Below, one piece after another: positions 1 through 8,534 of a stretch of DNA of 61,430 nt. The DNA comes from Tannerella forsythia. GTDB taxonomy: Bacteria; Bacteroidota; Bacteroidia; Bacteroidales; Tannerellaceae. How positions within the stretch are numbered: the first letter of the stretch is position 1; each line of letters starts with the position of its first letter. Made by a program: the position numbers and the translations under genes. The notes beneath the pieces are model-generated. The model was not told where the DNA came from. It did not search any database and saw nothing but the letters and a program-made list of their open reading frames with translations. Location: contig NZ_JUET01000120.1 in NCBI RefSeq assembly GCF_001006485.1, forward strand, positions 1-61,430, read 5' to 3'.

Positions 1-10
1 AAAAAAAACT

Positions 11-427
11 ATGGATTGTCCAAGATGTGGAAGCATAAATCATCGTAAAGATGGCATTGTCGGTGGTCGTCAGCGCCATTATTGTAAAGATTGTCATTAT
101 CGTTATACTGTTCAACAGAAATCTAATACAAAATCAGCTGCTACTCGTAGATTAGCTTTGGAGATGTACTTGGAGGGCTTAGGTTTTAGAGCAATCGGAC
201 GCATATTGAAAATAAGTCATACAATTGTTTACTATTGGGTAAAAGAATGGGGTGAAAGGGTGGCTTTACCACAAAAAGAGGGACCTGTTTCAGTTGTTGA
301 ATTAGATGAGATGCACACATATATAGGTTCAAAAAAAACTACTGTTGGGTATGGATTGCTGTTGATCGATTTGGAAAACGATTTATCTCTTTTGTCTGTG
401 GGGACAGAAGCACAGATACGGGGATGA
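11..427 (+). CDS. IS1-family transposase, first frame (InsA plus start of InsB)
   Basis: This 138-residue frame gives the N-terminal zinc-finger and helix-turn-helix part of an IS1 transposase. Cysteines in CPRCGS and YCKDCHYRY form the zinc finger near residues 3-32, the helix-turn-helix follows at about 45-75, and VELDEMHTYIG carries the first catalytic Asp near residue 98. The last roughly 30 residues do not fit the family because the frame should switch at the A-run 331-339. Translating the -1 frame from there gives the expected IS1 sequence (VDRFGKRF, then CGDRSTDTG), which runs straight into the second frame. The true product is therefore a fusion of both frames of about 226 residues. 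Confidence 0.85.
   Translation: MDCPRCGSINHRKDGIVGGRQRHYCKDCHYRYTVQQKSNTKSAATRRLALEMYLEGLGFRAIGRILKISHTIVYYWVKEWGERVALPQKEGPVSVVELDEMHTYIGSKKTTVGYGLLLIDLENDLSLLSVGTEAQIRG
331..339 (+). other. Probable programmed -1 frameshift site (A8C run)
   Basis: A run of eight A followed by C sits inside the first transposase frame. Upstream of it the first frame encodes the conserved LDEMHTYIGSK; downstream, only the -1 frame encodes the family sequence. IS1 itself uses an A6C run for -1 frameshifting, so this matches known biology, although a simple mutation cannot be excluded. Confidence 0.65.
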
Positions 428-693
428 AGCTTTGGAAGAAGATAAAAAACATTCCTGCATCTGTGTATTATTCTGACTATTGGAAGAGCTATAAGGAATT
501 TCTTCCTAATGTAAAACACATTCAAACGAAGGCAGAAACTTATACAGTCGAAGGTTATAATAGCAGAATAAGGCATTATTTAGCAAGGTTCAAACGAAAA
601 GGGAAGTGTTATAGTAAGGCAAAACATATGATAGAAAAATCCCTAAAATTACTTTTTCTAAAACTAAACAACGAGCTAGCTATATGTGTTTAA
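424..693 (+). CDS. IS1-family transposase, second frame (catalytic C-terminal part)
   Basis: This frame holds the rest of the DDE catalytic domain: YYSDYWKSY with the second acidic residue, then VEGYNSRIRHYLARF with the last catalytic acid, and the basic end CYSKAKHMIEKS typical of IS1 proteins. Translation probably enters from the first frame by -1 slippage near 331-339 rather than from the ATG at 424, since the same frame stays open and family-like back to about 340. No internal stop is seen. Confidence 0.8.
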   Translation: MKLWKKIKNIPASVYYSDYWKSYKEFLPNVKHIQTKAETYTVEGYNSRIRHYLARFKRKGKCYSKAKHMIEKSLKLLFLKLNNELAICV

Positions 694-717
694 CAATACC
701 GACAATATATATAGAAA

Positions 718-750
718 AAGCCCTTCAAATTCACTGAACTTGAAGGGCTT
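718..750 (-). terminator. Rho-independent terminator for tRNA-Ser
   Basis: An 11-base perfect inverted repeat (AAGCCCTTCAA with TTGAAGGGCTT) with an 11-base loop is followed, on the minus strand, by a T-run. It lies 36 bases past the end of the minus-strand tRNA gene and could also block readthrough from the IS element. Confidence 0.8.
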
Positions 751-786
751 GGCTTAATCTTGTCTTCTTTTGACTTAACCTTCCGG

Positions 787-873
787 CGGAAAGCGAGGGA
801 TTCGAACCCCCGGTACAGTTACCCGTACACCGCATTTCGAGTGCGGCCCATTCGACCACTCTGGCAGCTTTCC
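787..873 (-). tRNA. tRNA-Ser(CGA)
   Basis: The minus strand folds as a class II tRNA of 87 bases. The acceptor stem is GGAAAGC with GCTTTCC and discriminator G, the anticodon stem is CCGCA/TGCGG around loop CTCGAAA, giving anticodon CGA. A long variable arm (TGTACGGGTAACTGTACC) identifies serine, and the T arm carries GGTTCGAATCC. CCA is not encoded; the next bases are CCG. Confidence 0.95.
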
Positions 874-1059
874 TTCCTTTTTTAAAGGACGCGCAAAGAT
901 AAGATGTTTTTCAGAAAATACAAAAAAACGAATAAACTTACTCGTCGGGATATTTTTGAGGCTTTCTGAAATTTGCGCTTTTCTTACAGCTTTTTTACTG
1001 TGTCCGAAAGACTCTTCATTATTTTGCGCTTTTTAGAGTGGAGAATGTAAAAGTTTTAC

Positions 1060-1067
1060 TATTTTTG
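1060..1067 (+). promoter_or_regulatory. Possible -7 element for dnaN
   Basis: TATTTTTG fits the Bacteroidetes -7 consensus TAnnTTTG and lies 55 bases before the dnaN start. No clear -33 TTTG is seen at the right distance, so support is partial. Confidence 0.4.
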
Positions 1068-1122
1068 CTCGACTTATCAAACAGACAAAAGAATATTAAT
1101 TTATAAGAAAATATAAACCTTT

Positions 1123-2247
1123 ATGAAATTTGATGTATCAAGTTCCGCGTTGTTGACACGCTTGCAGTCGATCAGTAAAGTGATTGCTTCGAAAAATACG
1201 TTGCCTATCTTAGACAGTTTCTTGTTCCAATTGGAGGGGAATAAGTTGACGATTACGGCCTCGGATGTAGAAACTCGTCTGGTAACAACCGTCGATGTGA
1301 TGAATGCCAACGGAAGCGGTCTGTTTGCTGTTTCTGCCAAGATTCTCTTAGAGCCATTGAAAGAATTGCCGGAACAACCGCTTGTGTTTGAGATCAACGA
1401 TGATAATTTGTCGACGATTGTGCGTTACGAAAACGGGAAGTATGAGTTTATCGGCCAGCGTGGTGATACATATCCCCAACAAAAACCGTTGAGTGAAAAT
1501 GCTATGGGCTTCACTATGGAATCGCAGGTATTATTGAACGGGATCGGACGGGCGTTTTTTGCTACGGCCGACGACGAACTTCGTCCGGTGATGAACGGAA
1601 TCTATTTTGATATTCAAACCGATAATCTGACGTTTGTCGCTTCGGATGGTCATAAACTGGTACGGTTACGTAATCTGGCTGTCAGGTCGGAAGGGCGTGC
1701 CTCGTTTATTTTGCCGAAGAAGCCGGCGAATTTGTTGAAGGCTTTATTGCCTAAGAATACCGATCCGGTCAAGATAGCGTTCGATGAAAATAATGCATAC
1801 GTAAAGACGGTTAACTTCGAGATGGTTTGCCGTTTGATCGAAGGACGTTACCCGAACTACAACAGTGTGATTCCACAAGATAATCCCAACAAAGTAACGG
1901 TCGATCGCGTGTCGTTGCTGATGGCCTTGAAACGCGTATCCGTTTCTTCCAACCCTGCCAGCGGTTTGGTTAAGTTACAACTTTTAAAAGATGCCATGAT
2001 GATCTCGGCACAAGACATAGACTTTTCCACTTCGGCCGAAGAACGAGTGATGTGTCAATATGAAGGAATGGATTTGAGCATCGGATTTAAAGGAACTTTT
2101 TTGATCGAGATCTTAAGTAACATTAATTCAGGTGAGATTGTGCTGGAATTGGCTGATCCGTCTCGCGCCGGCGTGGTTGTGCCTGTAGAGAATGAACCGG
2201 AGGAGGAACTGCTGATGTTGCTCATGCCAATGGTCTTGAACGATTAA
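1123..2247 (+). CDS. dnaN: DNA polymerase III subunit beta (sliding clamp)
   Basis: The 374-residue protein matches the usual length of the beta clamp (about 366-378) and shows the typical N-terminal MKFDVSSSALLTRLQSISKV and three similar domains of about 120 residues each. It forms the ring that tethers DNA polymerase III and other DNA enzymes to the template in the cytoplasm. Family hallmarks include the stretch TFVASDGHKLVRL in the middle domain, FEMVCRLIEGRYPNY, and the C-terminal LLMLLMPMVLND, which fits the end of the protein-binding pocket. The exonuclease gene follows after 11 bases, so both are probably co-transcribed. DnaA is not next to it, as is common in Bacteroidales. Confidence 0.97.
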   Translation: MKFDVSSSALLTRLQSISKVIASKNTLPILDSFLFQLEGNKLTITASDVETRLVTTVDVMNANGSGLFAVSAKILLEPLKELPEQPLVFEINDDNLSTIVRYENGKYEFIGQRGDTYPQQKPLSENAMGFTMESQVLLNGIGRAFFATADDELRPVMNGIYFDIQTDNLTFVASDGHKLVRLRNLAVRSEGRASFILPKKPANLLKALLPKNTDPVKIAFDENNAYVKTVNFEMVCRLIEGRYPNYNSVIPQDNPNKVTVDRVSLLMALKRVSVSSNPASGLVKLQLLKDAMMISAQDIDFSTSAEERVMCQYEGMDLSIGFKGTFLIEILSNINSGEIVLELADPSRAGVVVPVENEPEEELLMLLMPMVLND

Positions 2248-2258
2248 ATAGCAAATGC

Positions 2259-3023
2259 ATGCAACTCAATTTAGCAAACCCGCTGGTGTTTTTCGATTTG
2301 GAGACTACCGGTGTGAACATCTGTAAAGACCGGATTGTAGAAATCTCGTATTTAAAAATCTCGCCGAACGGAAAAGAAGAGGGAAAAACCCGCCGCATCA
2401 ATCCGGAGATTCCTATTCCTCTCGAAGCCACGGCTATACATGGCATCACAGACGAGGATGTGAAGGATTGTCCGACGTTTAAAGAGATTGCCAAATCATT
2501 GGCGTCGCAGATCGAAGGATGTGACTTGGCCGGATTTAATTCGAACCGCTTTGATATTCCACTGCTGGCCGAAGAATTTTTGCGTGCGAATGTGAACATT
2601 GATTTATCCAAACGTAAGTTTATCGACGTACAGACCATCTTTCATAAGATGGAGCAGCGCACTCTGCAGGCCGCCTACAAATTTTACTGTGATAAAGAGT
2701 TGGATGATGCCCATAGCGCCGAAGCCGACACGAAAGCGACGTATGAGGTATTGAAAGCACAGTTAGACCGCTATCCCGATTTGAAGAACGATATGAAATT
2801 TCTATCCGAATATTCGAGTTTTACGAACAATGTCGATTTTGCCGGACGGATGATTTATAACGACAAAGGAGAAGAAATGATCAACTTCGGGAAGTATAAA
2901 GGACGTCTGGTGACGGAGGTGTTACAACTTGACCCGAGTTACTATGCATGGATCATCGGAGGTGATTTTCCGCTGAACACGAAGCAGAAACTGACAGAAA
3001 TCCGGATGAGGATGAAGCAGTGA
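2259..3023 (+). CDS. DnaQ-like DEDDh 3'-5' exonuclease with C-terminal DUF3820-like domain
   Basis: Residues 1-170 form a DEDDh exonuclease of the DNA polymerase III epsilon type. The ExoI motif is FFDLETTG with Asp13 and Glu15, ExoII is in LAGFNSNRFDIPLL, and ExoIII is in AHSAEADTKATYEVL with the His and Asp of the catalytic set. The last 50 residues (INFGKYKGRLVTEV, then YYAWIIGGDFP) look like the small DUF3820-type domain often joined to these exonucleases in Bacteroidetes. It likely proofreads or trims DNA ends; its place directly behind the clamp gene supports a replication role. Whether it is the true replicative epsilon subunit cannot be told from this window. Confidence 0.9.
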   Translation: MQLNLANPLVFFDLETTGVNICKDRIVEISYLKISPNGKEEGKTRRINPEIPIPLEATAIHGITDEDVKDCPTFKEIAKSLASQIEGCDLAGFNSNRFDIPLLAEEFLRANVNIDLSKRKFIDVQTIFHKMEQRTLQAAYKFYCDKELDDAHSAEADTKATYEVLKAQLDRYPDLKNDMKFLSEYSSFTNNVDFAGRMIYNDKGEEMINFGKYKGRLVTEVLQLDPSYYAWIIGGDFPLNTKQKLTEIRMRMKQ

Positions 3024-3072
3024 CAAATCACGGACAAAGATAATAAGAAGCGAAACTGTTCGTTGTAAACGT

Positions 3073-4278
3073 ATGCGAGGGAAAAAAATCATCTTGGGCA
3101 TCACAGGCAGTATTGCTGCCTATAAGGCTGCATATCTGATTCGTGCTTTGGTAAAAGATGGAGCGGAGGTACAGGTGGTGATGACACCGGCGGCGAAAGA
3201 GTTTGTCACGCCTCTGACCTTGGCCACCTTGAGCCGTAAGCCGGTAATCAGTGAGTTTTTCTCCAACCGCGACGGCTCGTGGAACAGTCACGTCGATTTG
3301 GGACTGTGGGCCGATGCGATGCTTATCGCTCCGGCTACGGCTTCGACGATCGGAAAGATGGCGAACGGGGTGGCGGATAATATGCTGGTGACGACGTACC
3401 TCTCGTGCAAGGCGCCTGTTTTTATCGCTCCGGCGATGGACTTGGATATGTTTGCCCATCCATCGACACAGCAAAATCTGGCTCGATTACGTTCGTACGG
3501 CAACCGTATCATTGAGCCGAGCGAAGGTGAGTTGGCCAGCCGGTTGGTTGGCAAAGGACGGATGCAGGACCCCGACGAGATTATCCGTGTGCTGTCTGCT
3601 TTCTTTGCTTCCTCGAACGATTTACAGGGGAAAACGATCCTGATCACGGCGGGACCCACGTACGAAAAGATCGATCCCGTACGTTTTATCGGCAACTACT
3701 CTTCGGGAAAGATGGGATTTGCGTTGGCCGAGGCATGTGCACGAAGAGGCGCGAAGGTACGATTGATCACCGGGCCAGTCTCACTGAAGGTGGATCACCC
3801 CCGCATTCTCCGGACAGATGTTGAGTCGGCCGATGAGATGTATGAGTTGGCAGTGTCGGCTTTCTCGGATGCGGAGATTGCAATCCTTTCGGCAGCGGTA
3901 GCTGATTATCGTCCGGCAGAGCAGGCGGCGCAGAAGATCAAACGCGAGGGGCAGGAGGTGCTCTCGTTATCATTGGTGCGTAACAGGGATATTGCGGCCA
4001 CCTTGGGTGAAAAGAAGCGTACGGGACAGTATTTGGTGGGCTTTGCCTTGGAAACGAACGACGGCGTGGCACATGCGAAAGAGAAGTTGACACGAAAACA
4101 TCTCGACATGATTGTGCTGAACTCGCTTCGGGAAGAAGGGGCCGGTTTCGCGTGCGATACGAATAAAATCACCGTGATCGATCGCGAAGGGCAAATGACC
4201 GATTTTCCGTTGAAAGATAAAAAAGCCGTGGCCGACGACATCTTAGATTGTCTGAAAACGTTAATAACAAAAAGATGA
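3073..4278 (+). CDS. coaBC: Bifunctional phosphopantothenoylcysteine decarboxylase/phosphopantothenate-cysteine ligase
   Basis: This two-domain enzyme carries out the second and third steps of coenzyme A synthesis. The N-terminal flavin-dependent CoaC part (about residues 1-180) begins with GITGSIAAYKAAYLIR and has the active-site His in NSHVDLG and the substrate loop in APAMDLDMF. The C-terminal CoaB ligase part starts near 190 with ILITAGPTYEKIDPVRFIGN and contains NYSSGKMG, LSAAVADYRP and the lysine-rich KIKRE. Length (401) is normal. The stop overlaps the next start as ATGA at 4275-4278, which indicates translational coupling to the DUF4835 gene. Confidence 0.97.
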   Translation: MRGKKIILGITGSIAAYKAAYLIRALVKDGAEVQVVMTPAAKEFVTPLTLATLSRKPVISEFFSNRDGSWNSHVDLGLWADAMLIAPATASTIGKMANGVADNMLVTTYLSCKAPVFIAPAMDLDMFAHPSTQQNLARLRSYGNRIIEPSEGELASRLVGKGRMQDPDEIIRVLSAFFASSNDLQGKTILITAGPTYEKIDPVRFIGNYSSGKMGFALAEACARRGAKVRLITGPVSLKVDHPRILRTDVESADEMYELAVSAFSDAEIAILSAAVADYRPAEQAAQKIKREGQEVLSLSLVRNRDIAATLGEKKRTGQYLVGFALETNDGVAHAKEKLTRKHLDMIVLNSLREEGAGFACDTNKITVIDREGQMTDFPLKDKKAVADDILDCLKTLITKR

Positions 4279-5180
4279 ACAAAAGAACGAAGTGGCTTGT
4301 CTGTCTGCTGGCAATGATGGCGTTAAGCAGTTGGTCGCAAGTATCCGAGCTGAATGCGAAGTTGTCTATTAACAGCAGTAAAATACAGGGCACGAACAAG
4401 GAAGTTTTTAACACCTTGCAGAGGGCCTTGAATGAGTTTATCAATAATAAGAAATGGACGAACGCCAAGTTTTCGCCCAATGAGCGGATTGACTGCGCAT
4501 TTACGATGATTGTCAACACGCTCGAAGATAACAGGTTCAGTTGCGAGCTGCAAGTTCAGGCGCGTCGTCCGGTTTACAATTCGTCTTACACAACCACGAT
4601 TTTTAACTTCCGCGACACGCAACTTGATTTCCAATATACTGAAATGGAACCGTTGGAATATTCCGAAACAACCTTGCAAAGCAATCTGACAGCAACCATT
4701 GTGTTTTATATATATGTGATTCTGGGAATCGATTTTGACGGCTTTTCGCCCAAGGGCGGGAGTGTCTTTTTCCAGCAAGCGCAGCAGATTCTGACGTTGG
4801 CGCAGTCCGAACCGTCGTGGAACGGCTGGAAAGCATTTGAGAATGATCGCAACCGTCACGCGCTGATTACGGCGCTGACTGAGAATCAGAGCGAAGGATA
4901 CCGTCAATTCTGGTACGATTATCACCGCAAAGGGCTTGATGAGATGGCGGCAAATGCCGATCGCGGACGGACGAATATCCTTGAGGCCTTACCCGCTTTG
5001 ACAGCGCTCAAGAGTGCACGGCCCAATTCGATTTTGCTGCAAGTTTTCTCCGATACGAAATTAGATGAGCTGGTAGCCATCTACTCCAAAGCCACGACGC
5101 AGGAGAAACAAACCGGTTATAAAACCTTGTCGAATCTTTATCCGGGCCAGACGAACCGGCTCGAATCACTTAGAAATTAA
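4275..5180 (+). CDS. DUF4835 family secreted protein
   Basis: I place the start at 4275, where ATG overlaps the coaBC stop and opens a clear signal peptide (MNKRTKWLVCLLAMMALSSWSQ, cut probably after the last S or Q). The frame is also open upstream to 4248, but that would bury the signal peptide. The 301-residue mature part matches the Bacteroidetes DUF4835 family, recognised by the stretch RIDCAFTMIV and YIYVILGIDFDGFS. The function is unknown; the protein is probably periplasmic or outer-membrane associated. Its position between coaBC and recN is a typical Bacteroidetes arrangement. Confidence 0.88.
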   Translation: MNKRTKWLVCLLAMMALSSWSQVSELNAKLSINSSKIQGTNKEVFNTLQRALNEFINNKKWTNAKFSPNERIDCAFTMIVNTLEDNRFSCELQVQARRPVYNSSYTTTIFNFRDTQLDFQYTEMEPLEYSETTLQSNLTATIVFYIYVILGIDFDGFSPKGGSVFFQQAQQILTLAQSEPSWNGWKAFENDRNRHALITALTENQSEGYRQFWYDYHRKGLDEMAANADRGRTNILEALPALTALKSARPNSILLQVFSDTKLDELVAIYSKATTQEKQTGYKTLSNLYPGQTNRLESLRN

Positions 5181-5183
5181 CCT

Positions 5184-6848
5184 ATGCTTCAATCGCTTTT
5201 TATACGAAACTTCGTCTTGATAGACGAACTCCATATCCGCTTTGACGAGGGCTTTTCGGTCGTGACCGGTGAAACGGGAGCCGGAAAGTCGATTATCCTC
5301 GGAGCATTGGGCCTTGTGCTGGGGCAACGTGCCGATTCGAAAAGTATTCAGTCCGGCGCCGATAAATGTGTGGTTGAGGCCGTGTTTGATGTCTCGGCTT
5401 ATCAGCTCGAAGACTTTTTTCTGTCGCATGACTTGGAATACGATGCAAAGAATTGCATTTTGCGGCGCGAGCTAATGAGCAGCGGCAAGTCACGCGCATT
5501 CATCAACGATACGCCGACTCCGCTCTCGGTACTTAAGGCTTTGGGCGACCGACTGATCGACGTGCATTCGCAGCATCAGAATCTCTTGCTGGTCGATACG
5601 CAGTTTCAAATGAACGTCGTCGATATCATGGCCAAAACGGAGCCTTTGTTGGTCGCTTACCGGCGAGAGTATGACCGTTATCAATCCGTCGTGCGGCAAT
5701 TGGATGAGTTGGAGGCGTTGGCAACCAAGAACCGGCAGGACGAGGATTATCTGCGTTTTCAGGTCGAAGAATTACGGGCGGCACAGTTGACGGCCGGCGA
5801 GCAGGAAGAGTTGGAGGCTGAGCTGGAAACGCTCTCGCATACGGAAGAAATTAAGTCGGCGTTGTATAAAGTCACCGACAATCTGATCGGAGAGGAGAGG
5901 GGCGTGGTGCAGCAGCTGAAAGAGGCGCTTCATGACGTCGAGGCGTTAGAGGCGTATTTCCCGAAGGCGAAAGATTTTGCAGATCGCTTGCGTTCGGCAT
6001 GGACGGATATGGCCGATCTGGCGTCGGAGACGGATGTGCTGAAGGAAGACGTGGAGTTCGATCCGAACCGTTTGGAGTGGGTCAACGAGCGGCTTAACAC
6101 GATTTATTCGTTGCAGCAGAAACACCGTGTGTCGTCGGTCGAGGAGCTGCTGGCGTTACAGCAGCAGTTTACGACGCAACTCTCGGCCATCGATTCGTTC
6201 GATGAGCAGATGGAGACGCTTACGAAGCAGCGCGAAACGATTTACGAAGCGTTGATGGTACAGGCCGGCGCGTTGACGGCTCGCCGCCATGAGGCGGCTA
6301 CCGAGATAGAGCAGCAGCTTGTCGACCGGATGGTACTGCTGGGTATTCCCAATACTCGCTTCGAGATCGAGCTTTTGCCGAAAGAAAAACCGTCGGCCGA
6401 CGGGATGAACGAGGTTCGTTTCCTCTTTTCGGCCAATAAGAACGAGGCGCTCAAACCGGTGGCGCAGACGGCTTCGGGGGGGGAAATCTCCCGTCTGATG
6501 TTGTGCATCAAAGCCATGATAGCCGGTTTTGCCGCGTTGCCGGCCATCATCTTCGACGAGATCGATACGGGCGTATCGGGCGAAATCGCCGACAAAATGG
6601 CTGATATCATGCAAGACCTCGGGCAAAAGATGCAGGTGATTACGATTACGCACCTGCCGCAGATCGCGGCCAAAGGACGGGCGCATTATTTCGTCTATAA
6701 GGAAGATACGGCCGAACGGACATTGACACGTATCCGTCGGCTGACGACCGAAGAGCGCGTCAACGAAGTGGCGCGGATGCTCAGCGGATCGTCGCTGACC
6801 GACGCCGCCGTGGCGAACGCGAAGGCGTTGTTGCAAAAAGAAAAATAA
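5184..6848 (+). CDS. recN: DNA repair ATPase RecN
   Basis: RecN is an SMC-like ATPase that holds or bridges DNA around double-strand breaks. Walker A is GETGAGKS at residues 29-36, the ABC signature is in QTASGGEISRLMLCIK near 430-445, and Walker B is IIFDEIDTGVSG near 455-466, followed by the H-loop region TITHLPQIAAKG. The middle (about 170-370) is charged and coiled-coil-like with many Glu, Gln and Leu. Length 554 is normal. It starts 3 bases after the DUF4835 stop and precedes rlmB by 12 bases, so it belongs to the coaBC operon. Confidence 0.97.
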   Translation: MLQSLFIRNFVLIDELHIRFDEGFSVVTGETGAGKSIILGALGLVLGQRADSKSIQSGADKCVVEAVFDVSAYQLEDFFLSHDLEYDAKNCILRRELMSSGKSRAFINDTPTPLSVLKALGDRLIDVHSQHQNLLLVDTQFQMNVVDIMAKTEPLLVAYRREYDRYQSVVRQLDELEALATKNRQDEDYLRFQVEELRAAQLTAGEQEELEAELETLSHTEEIKSALYKVTDNLIGEERGVVQQLKEALHDVEALEAYFPKAKDFADRLRSAWTDMADLASETDVLKEDVEFDPNRLEWVNERLNTIYSLQQKHRVSSVEELLALQQQFTTQLSAIDSFDEQMETLTKQRETIYEALMVQAGALTARRHEAATEIEQQLVDRMVLLGIPNTRFEIELLPKEKPSADGMNEVRFLFSANKNEALKPVAQTASGGEISRLMLCIKAMIAGFAALPAIIFDEIDTGVSGEIADKMADIMQDLGQKMQVITITHLPQIAAKGRAHYFVYKEDTAERTLTRIRRLTTEERVNEVARMLSGSSLTDAAVANAKALLQKEK

Positions 6849-6860
6849 ACCGAAAGAGAG

Positions 6861-7613
6861 ATGAGCGATAAAGACATGATATTCGGCATTCGTGCCGTGA
6901 TGGAGGCGATACAGGCCGGCCGCGAGGTAGACAAGATTATGGTGAAAAAAGACTTGCAGGGCGACCTGATCCGCGAGCTGGGCGAGCTGCTCAAAGGGCG
7001 GATGGTGCCGGTGCAACGTGTGCCGGTGGAGCGGTTGAACCGCATCACGCGGAAGAACCATCAAGGGGTAATCGCGTTTGTCTCGGCCGTGACGTATCAC
7101 CGGCTCGAAGACCTCATCCCTTTTGTGTTCGAGCAGGGGCGAGACCCGTTCATCGTGTTGCTCGACGGAGTGACCGACGTGCGCAATTTCGGGGCGATAG
7201 CCCGCACATGCGAGTGTGCCGGGGTCGATGCGCTGGTCATCCCCTCGGAAGGGAGCGTTTCGGTCACGGCCGATGCGATGAAGACTTCGGCCGGGGCGCT
7301 CAACGTGTTGCCCGTATGCAAGGAGCGCACCATTCATCAAGCCATCCGTTTTTTGAAAGACAGCGGGGTGAAGGTGTTTGCCGCTACCGAAAAGGCCTCG
7401 GCAAGTTATACCGAGGTGATGTACGACGGACCGGTAGCCTTTGTCATGGGCGCCGAAGATACGGGGGTTTCGGCAACGAACCTGCGCATTTGTGATGAGA
7501 TGATCCGGATCCCGCAGACCGGCTCCATCGCCTCGCTCAACGTGTCAGTCGCTACGGGAGTGATACTCTTTGAAGCACTCCGACAACAAGGCCTGCACGA
7601 CGCTTCTTCATAG
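6861..7613 (+). CDS. rlmB: 23S rRNA (guanosine-2'-O-)-methyltransferase RlmB
   Basis: The protein is a SpoU-type (SPOUT) 2'-O-methyltransferase of 250 residues. Residues 1-75 are the small substrate-binding domain (IFGIRAVMEAIQAGREVDKI), followed by the catalytic domain with motif 1 NFGAIARTCECAGVDALVIP, motif 2 VAFVMGAEDTGVS and motif 3 IPQTGSIASLNVSVATGVIL, which together form the knotted SAM site. It should methylate G2251 of 23S rRNA or a close target. It is the last gene of the forward operon; a strong hairpin follows 140 bases later. Confidence 0.93.
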   Translation: MSDKDMIFGIRAVMEAIQAGREVDKIMVKKDLQGDLIRELGELLKGRMVPVQRVPVERLNRITRKNHQGVIAFVSAVTYHRLEDLIPFVFEQGRDPFIVLLDGVTDVRNFGAIARTCECAGVDALVIPSEGSVSVTADAMKTSAGALNVLPVCKERTIHQAIRFLKDSGVKVFAATEKASASYTEVMYDGPVAFVMGAEDTGVSATNLRICDEMIRIPQTGSIASLNVSVATGVILFEALRQQGLHDASS

Positions 7614-7755
7614 GTACAATACGTGCTTTGAATGCTATGATTTTGACTGACTTCTCACGGCAAGCATTTCTCCTTGCATTGCACTTCGTAAAAAAATCTA
7701 TATGACAAGTCCGTGAAACCTCATTAGACAATACAACATACCAATTAAACCAAAA

Positions 7756-7790
7756 AGGGTGTATAAAAACATTACGTTTTGATACACCCT
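7756..7790. terminator. Bidirectional terminator between rlmB and rplT
   Basis: AGGGTGTAT and ATACACCCT form a perfect 9-base stem, extended inside by AAAAC/GTTTT. It lies between two genes that run towards each other, with A-rich bases on the left and CTTCTT on the right, so it can serve both strands. Confidence 0.75.
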
Positions 7791-7828
7791 CTTCTTATTA
7801 CAAAATAGACTAAGAGTAATGTCACATG

Positions 7829-8176
7829 TTATTTGGTGACTTTATTGACCACAGCCTTAAATGCTTCGGGATGATTCACGGCCAAGTCGGCCAGCACCTT
7901 CCGGTTGATTTCGATTCCGGCTTCGCGCAATCCTCCCATCAGGCGAGAATACGACAGTCCTTCCAGACGTGCGGCAGCATTGATACGCTGTATCCACAAT
8001 GCGCGGAAATTACGTTTCTTGTTACGACGATCACGGAAAGCATAGGTCAACCCTTTCTCCCACGTATTTTTAGCAACTGTCCATACGTTTTTACGAGCTC
8101 CATAATACCCTCTCGTAAGTTTCAGAATCCGTTTTCTTTTTGCTCTTGAAGCAACATGATTTACTGATCTTGGCAT
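7829..8176 (-). CDS. rplT: Large ribosomal subunit protein bL20
   Basis: The 115-residue basic protein matches L20 over its full length, starting [18 protein letters not shown] and including [29 protein letters not shown] and SYSRLMGGL. It binds 23S rRNA early in subunit assembly and, in other bacteria, also represses its own operon. It is the last gene of the thrS-infC-rpmI-rplT series, about 96 bases after rpmI, and is followed by the terminator at 7756-7790. Confidence 0.98.
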   Translation of the reverse strand: MPRSVNHVASRAKRKRILKLTRGYYGARKNVWTVAKNTWEKGLTYAFRDRRNKKRNFRALWIQRINAAARLEGLSYSRLMGGLREAGIEINRKVLADLAVNHPEAFKAVVNKVTK

Positions 8177-8272
8177 AATTTTGAATTTTTGAATGTCAGC
8201 GCCACCTTTTCAGATGATCTTGGGAGCTAAACATTCGGTTAATAAAATAATGAATAATCTCTTGCTCCTGAT

Positions 8273-8470
8273 TTATTTCATGCAAAGCATTTCCTTCACA
8301 CTACGTACATTCGCACTGTCTACCAAACCGGTCGCGGTCAGGTTTCGTTTTTGCTTTTTCGTCTTCTTCGTCAGAATATGACTCTTAAAAGCATGTTTTC
8401 TTTTGATTTTCCCTGTTCCGGTAAGGGCGAACCTCTTTTTGGCACCGGAATTAGTCTTCATCTTTGGCAT
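8273..8470 (-). CDS. rpmI: Large ribosomal subunit protein bL35
   Basis: This 65-residue, strongly basic protein is L35, with the typical start [20 protein letters not shown] and [20 protein letters not shown]. Length is as expected. It lies 64 bases after infC and before rplT, the standard order in bacteria. I found no clear L20-binding pseudoknot in the short spacers, so autoregulation of the type seen in E. coli is not shown. Confidence 0.97.
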   Translation of the reverse strand: MPKMKTNSGAKKRFALTGTGKIKRKHAFKSHILTKKTKKQKRNLTATGLVDSANVRSVKEMLCMK

Positions 8471-8534
8471 AACTCTTTTTTAAATTGTTAAGTTGTTAAT
8501 ATAAATATGTAAATACAAGTTTATCTTACTTTTT

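Larger units (their letters stand above)
1..693 (+). mobile_element. IS1-family insertion sequence, left end cut by window
   Basis: The stretch codes for an IS1-type transposase in two overlapping frames and begins only 10 bases before its start codon, so the left inverted repeat lies outside the window. I could not identify a confident right inverted repeat; the element probably ends between the stop at 693 and the hairpin at 718. The coding part looks intact apart from the frameshift site, so the copy may be active. Confidence 0.8.

Noticed and set aside
1123-2247. dnaN as a marker for the replication origin nearby
   Set aside because: There is no dnaA gene, no cluster of DnaA boxes and no AT-rich origin next to it; in Bacteroidales dnaN is often away from the origin.
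6156-7340. 394-residue minus-strand frame over recN and rlmB
   Set aside because: It crosses two well-identified genes on the other strand and is His/Arg-rich, as expected for a chance frame opposite a G+C-rich gene.
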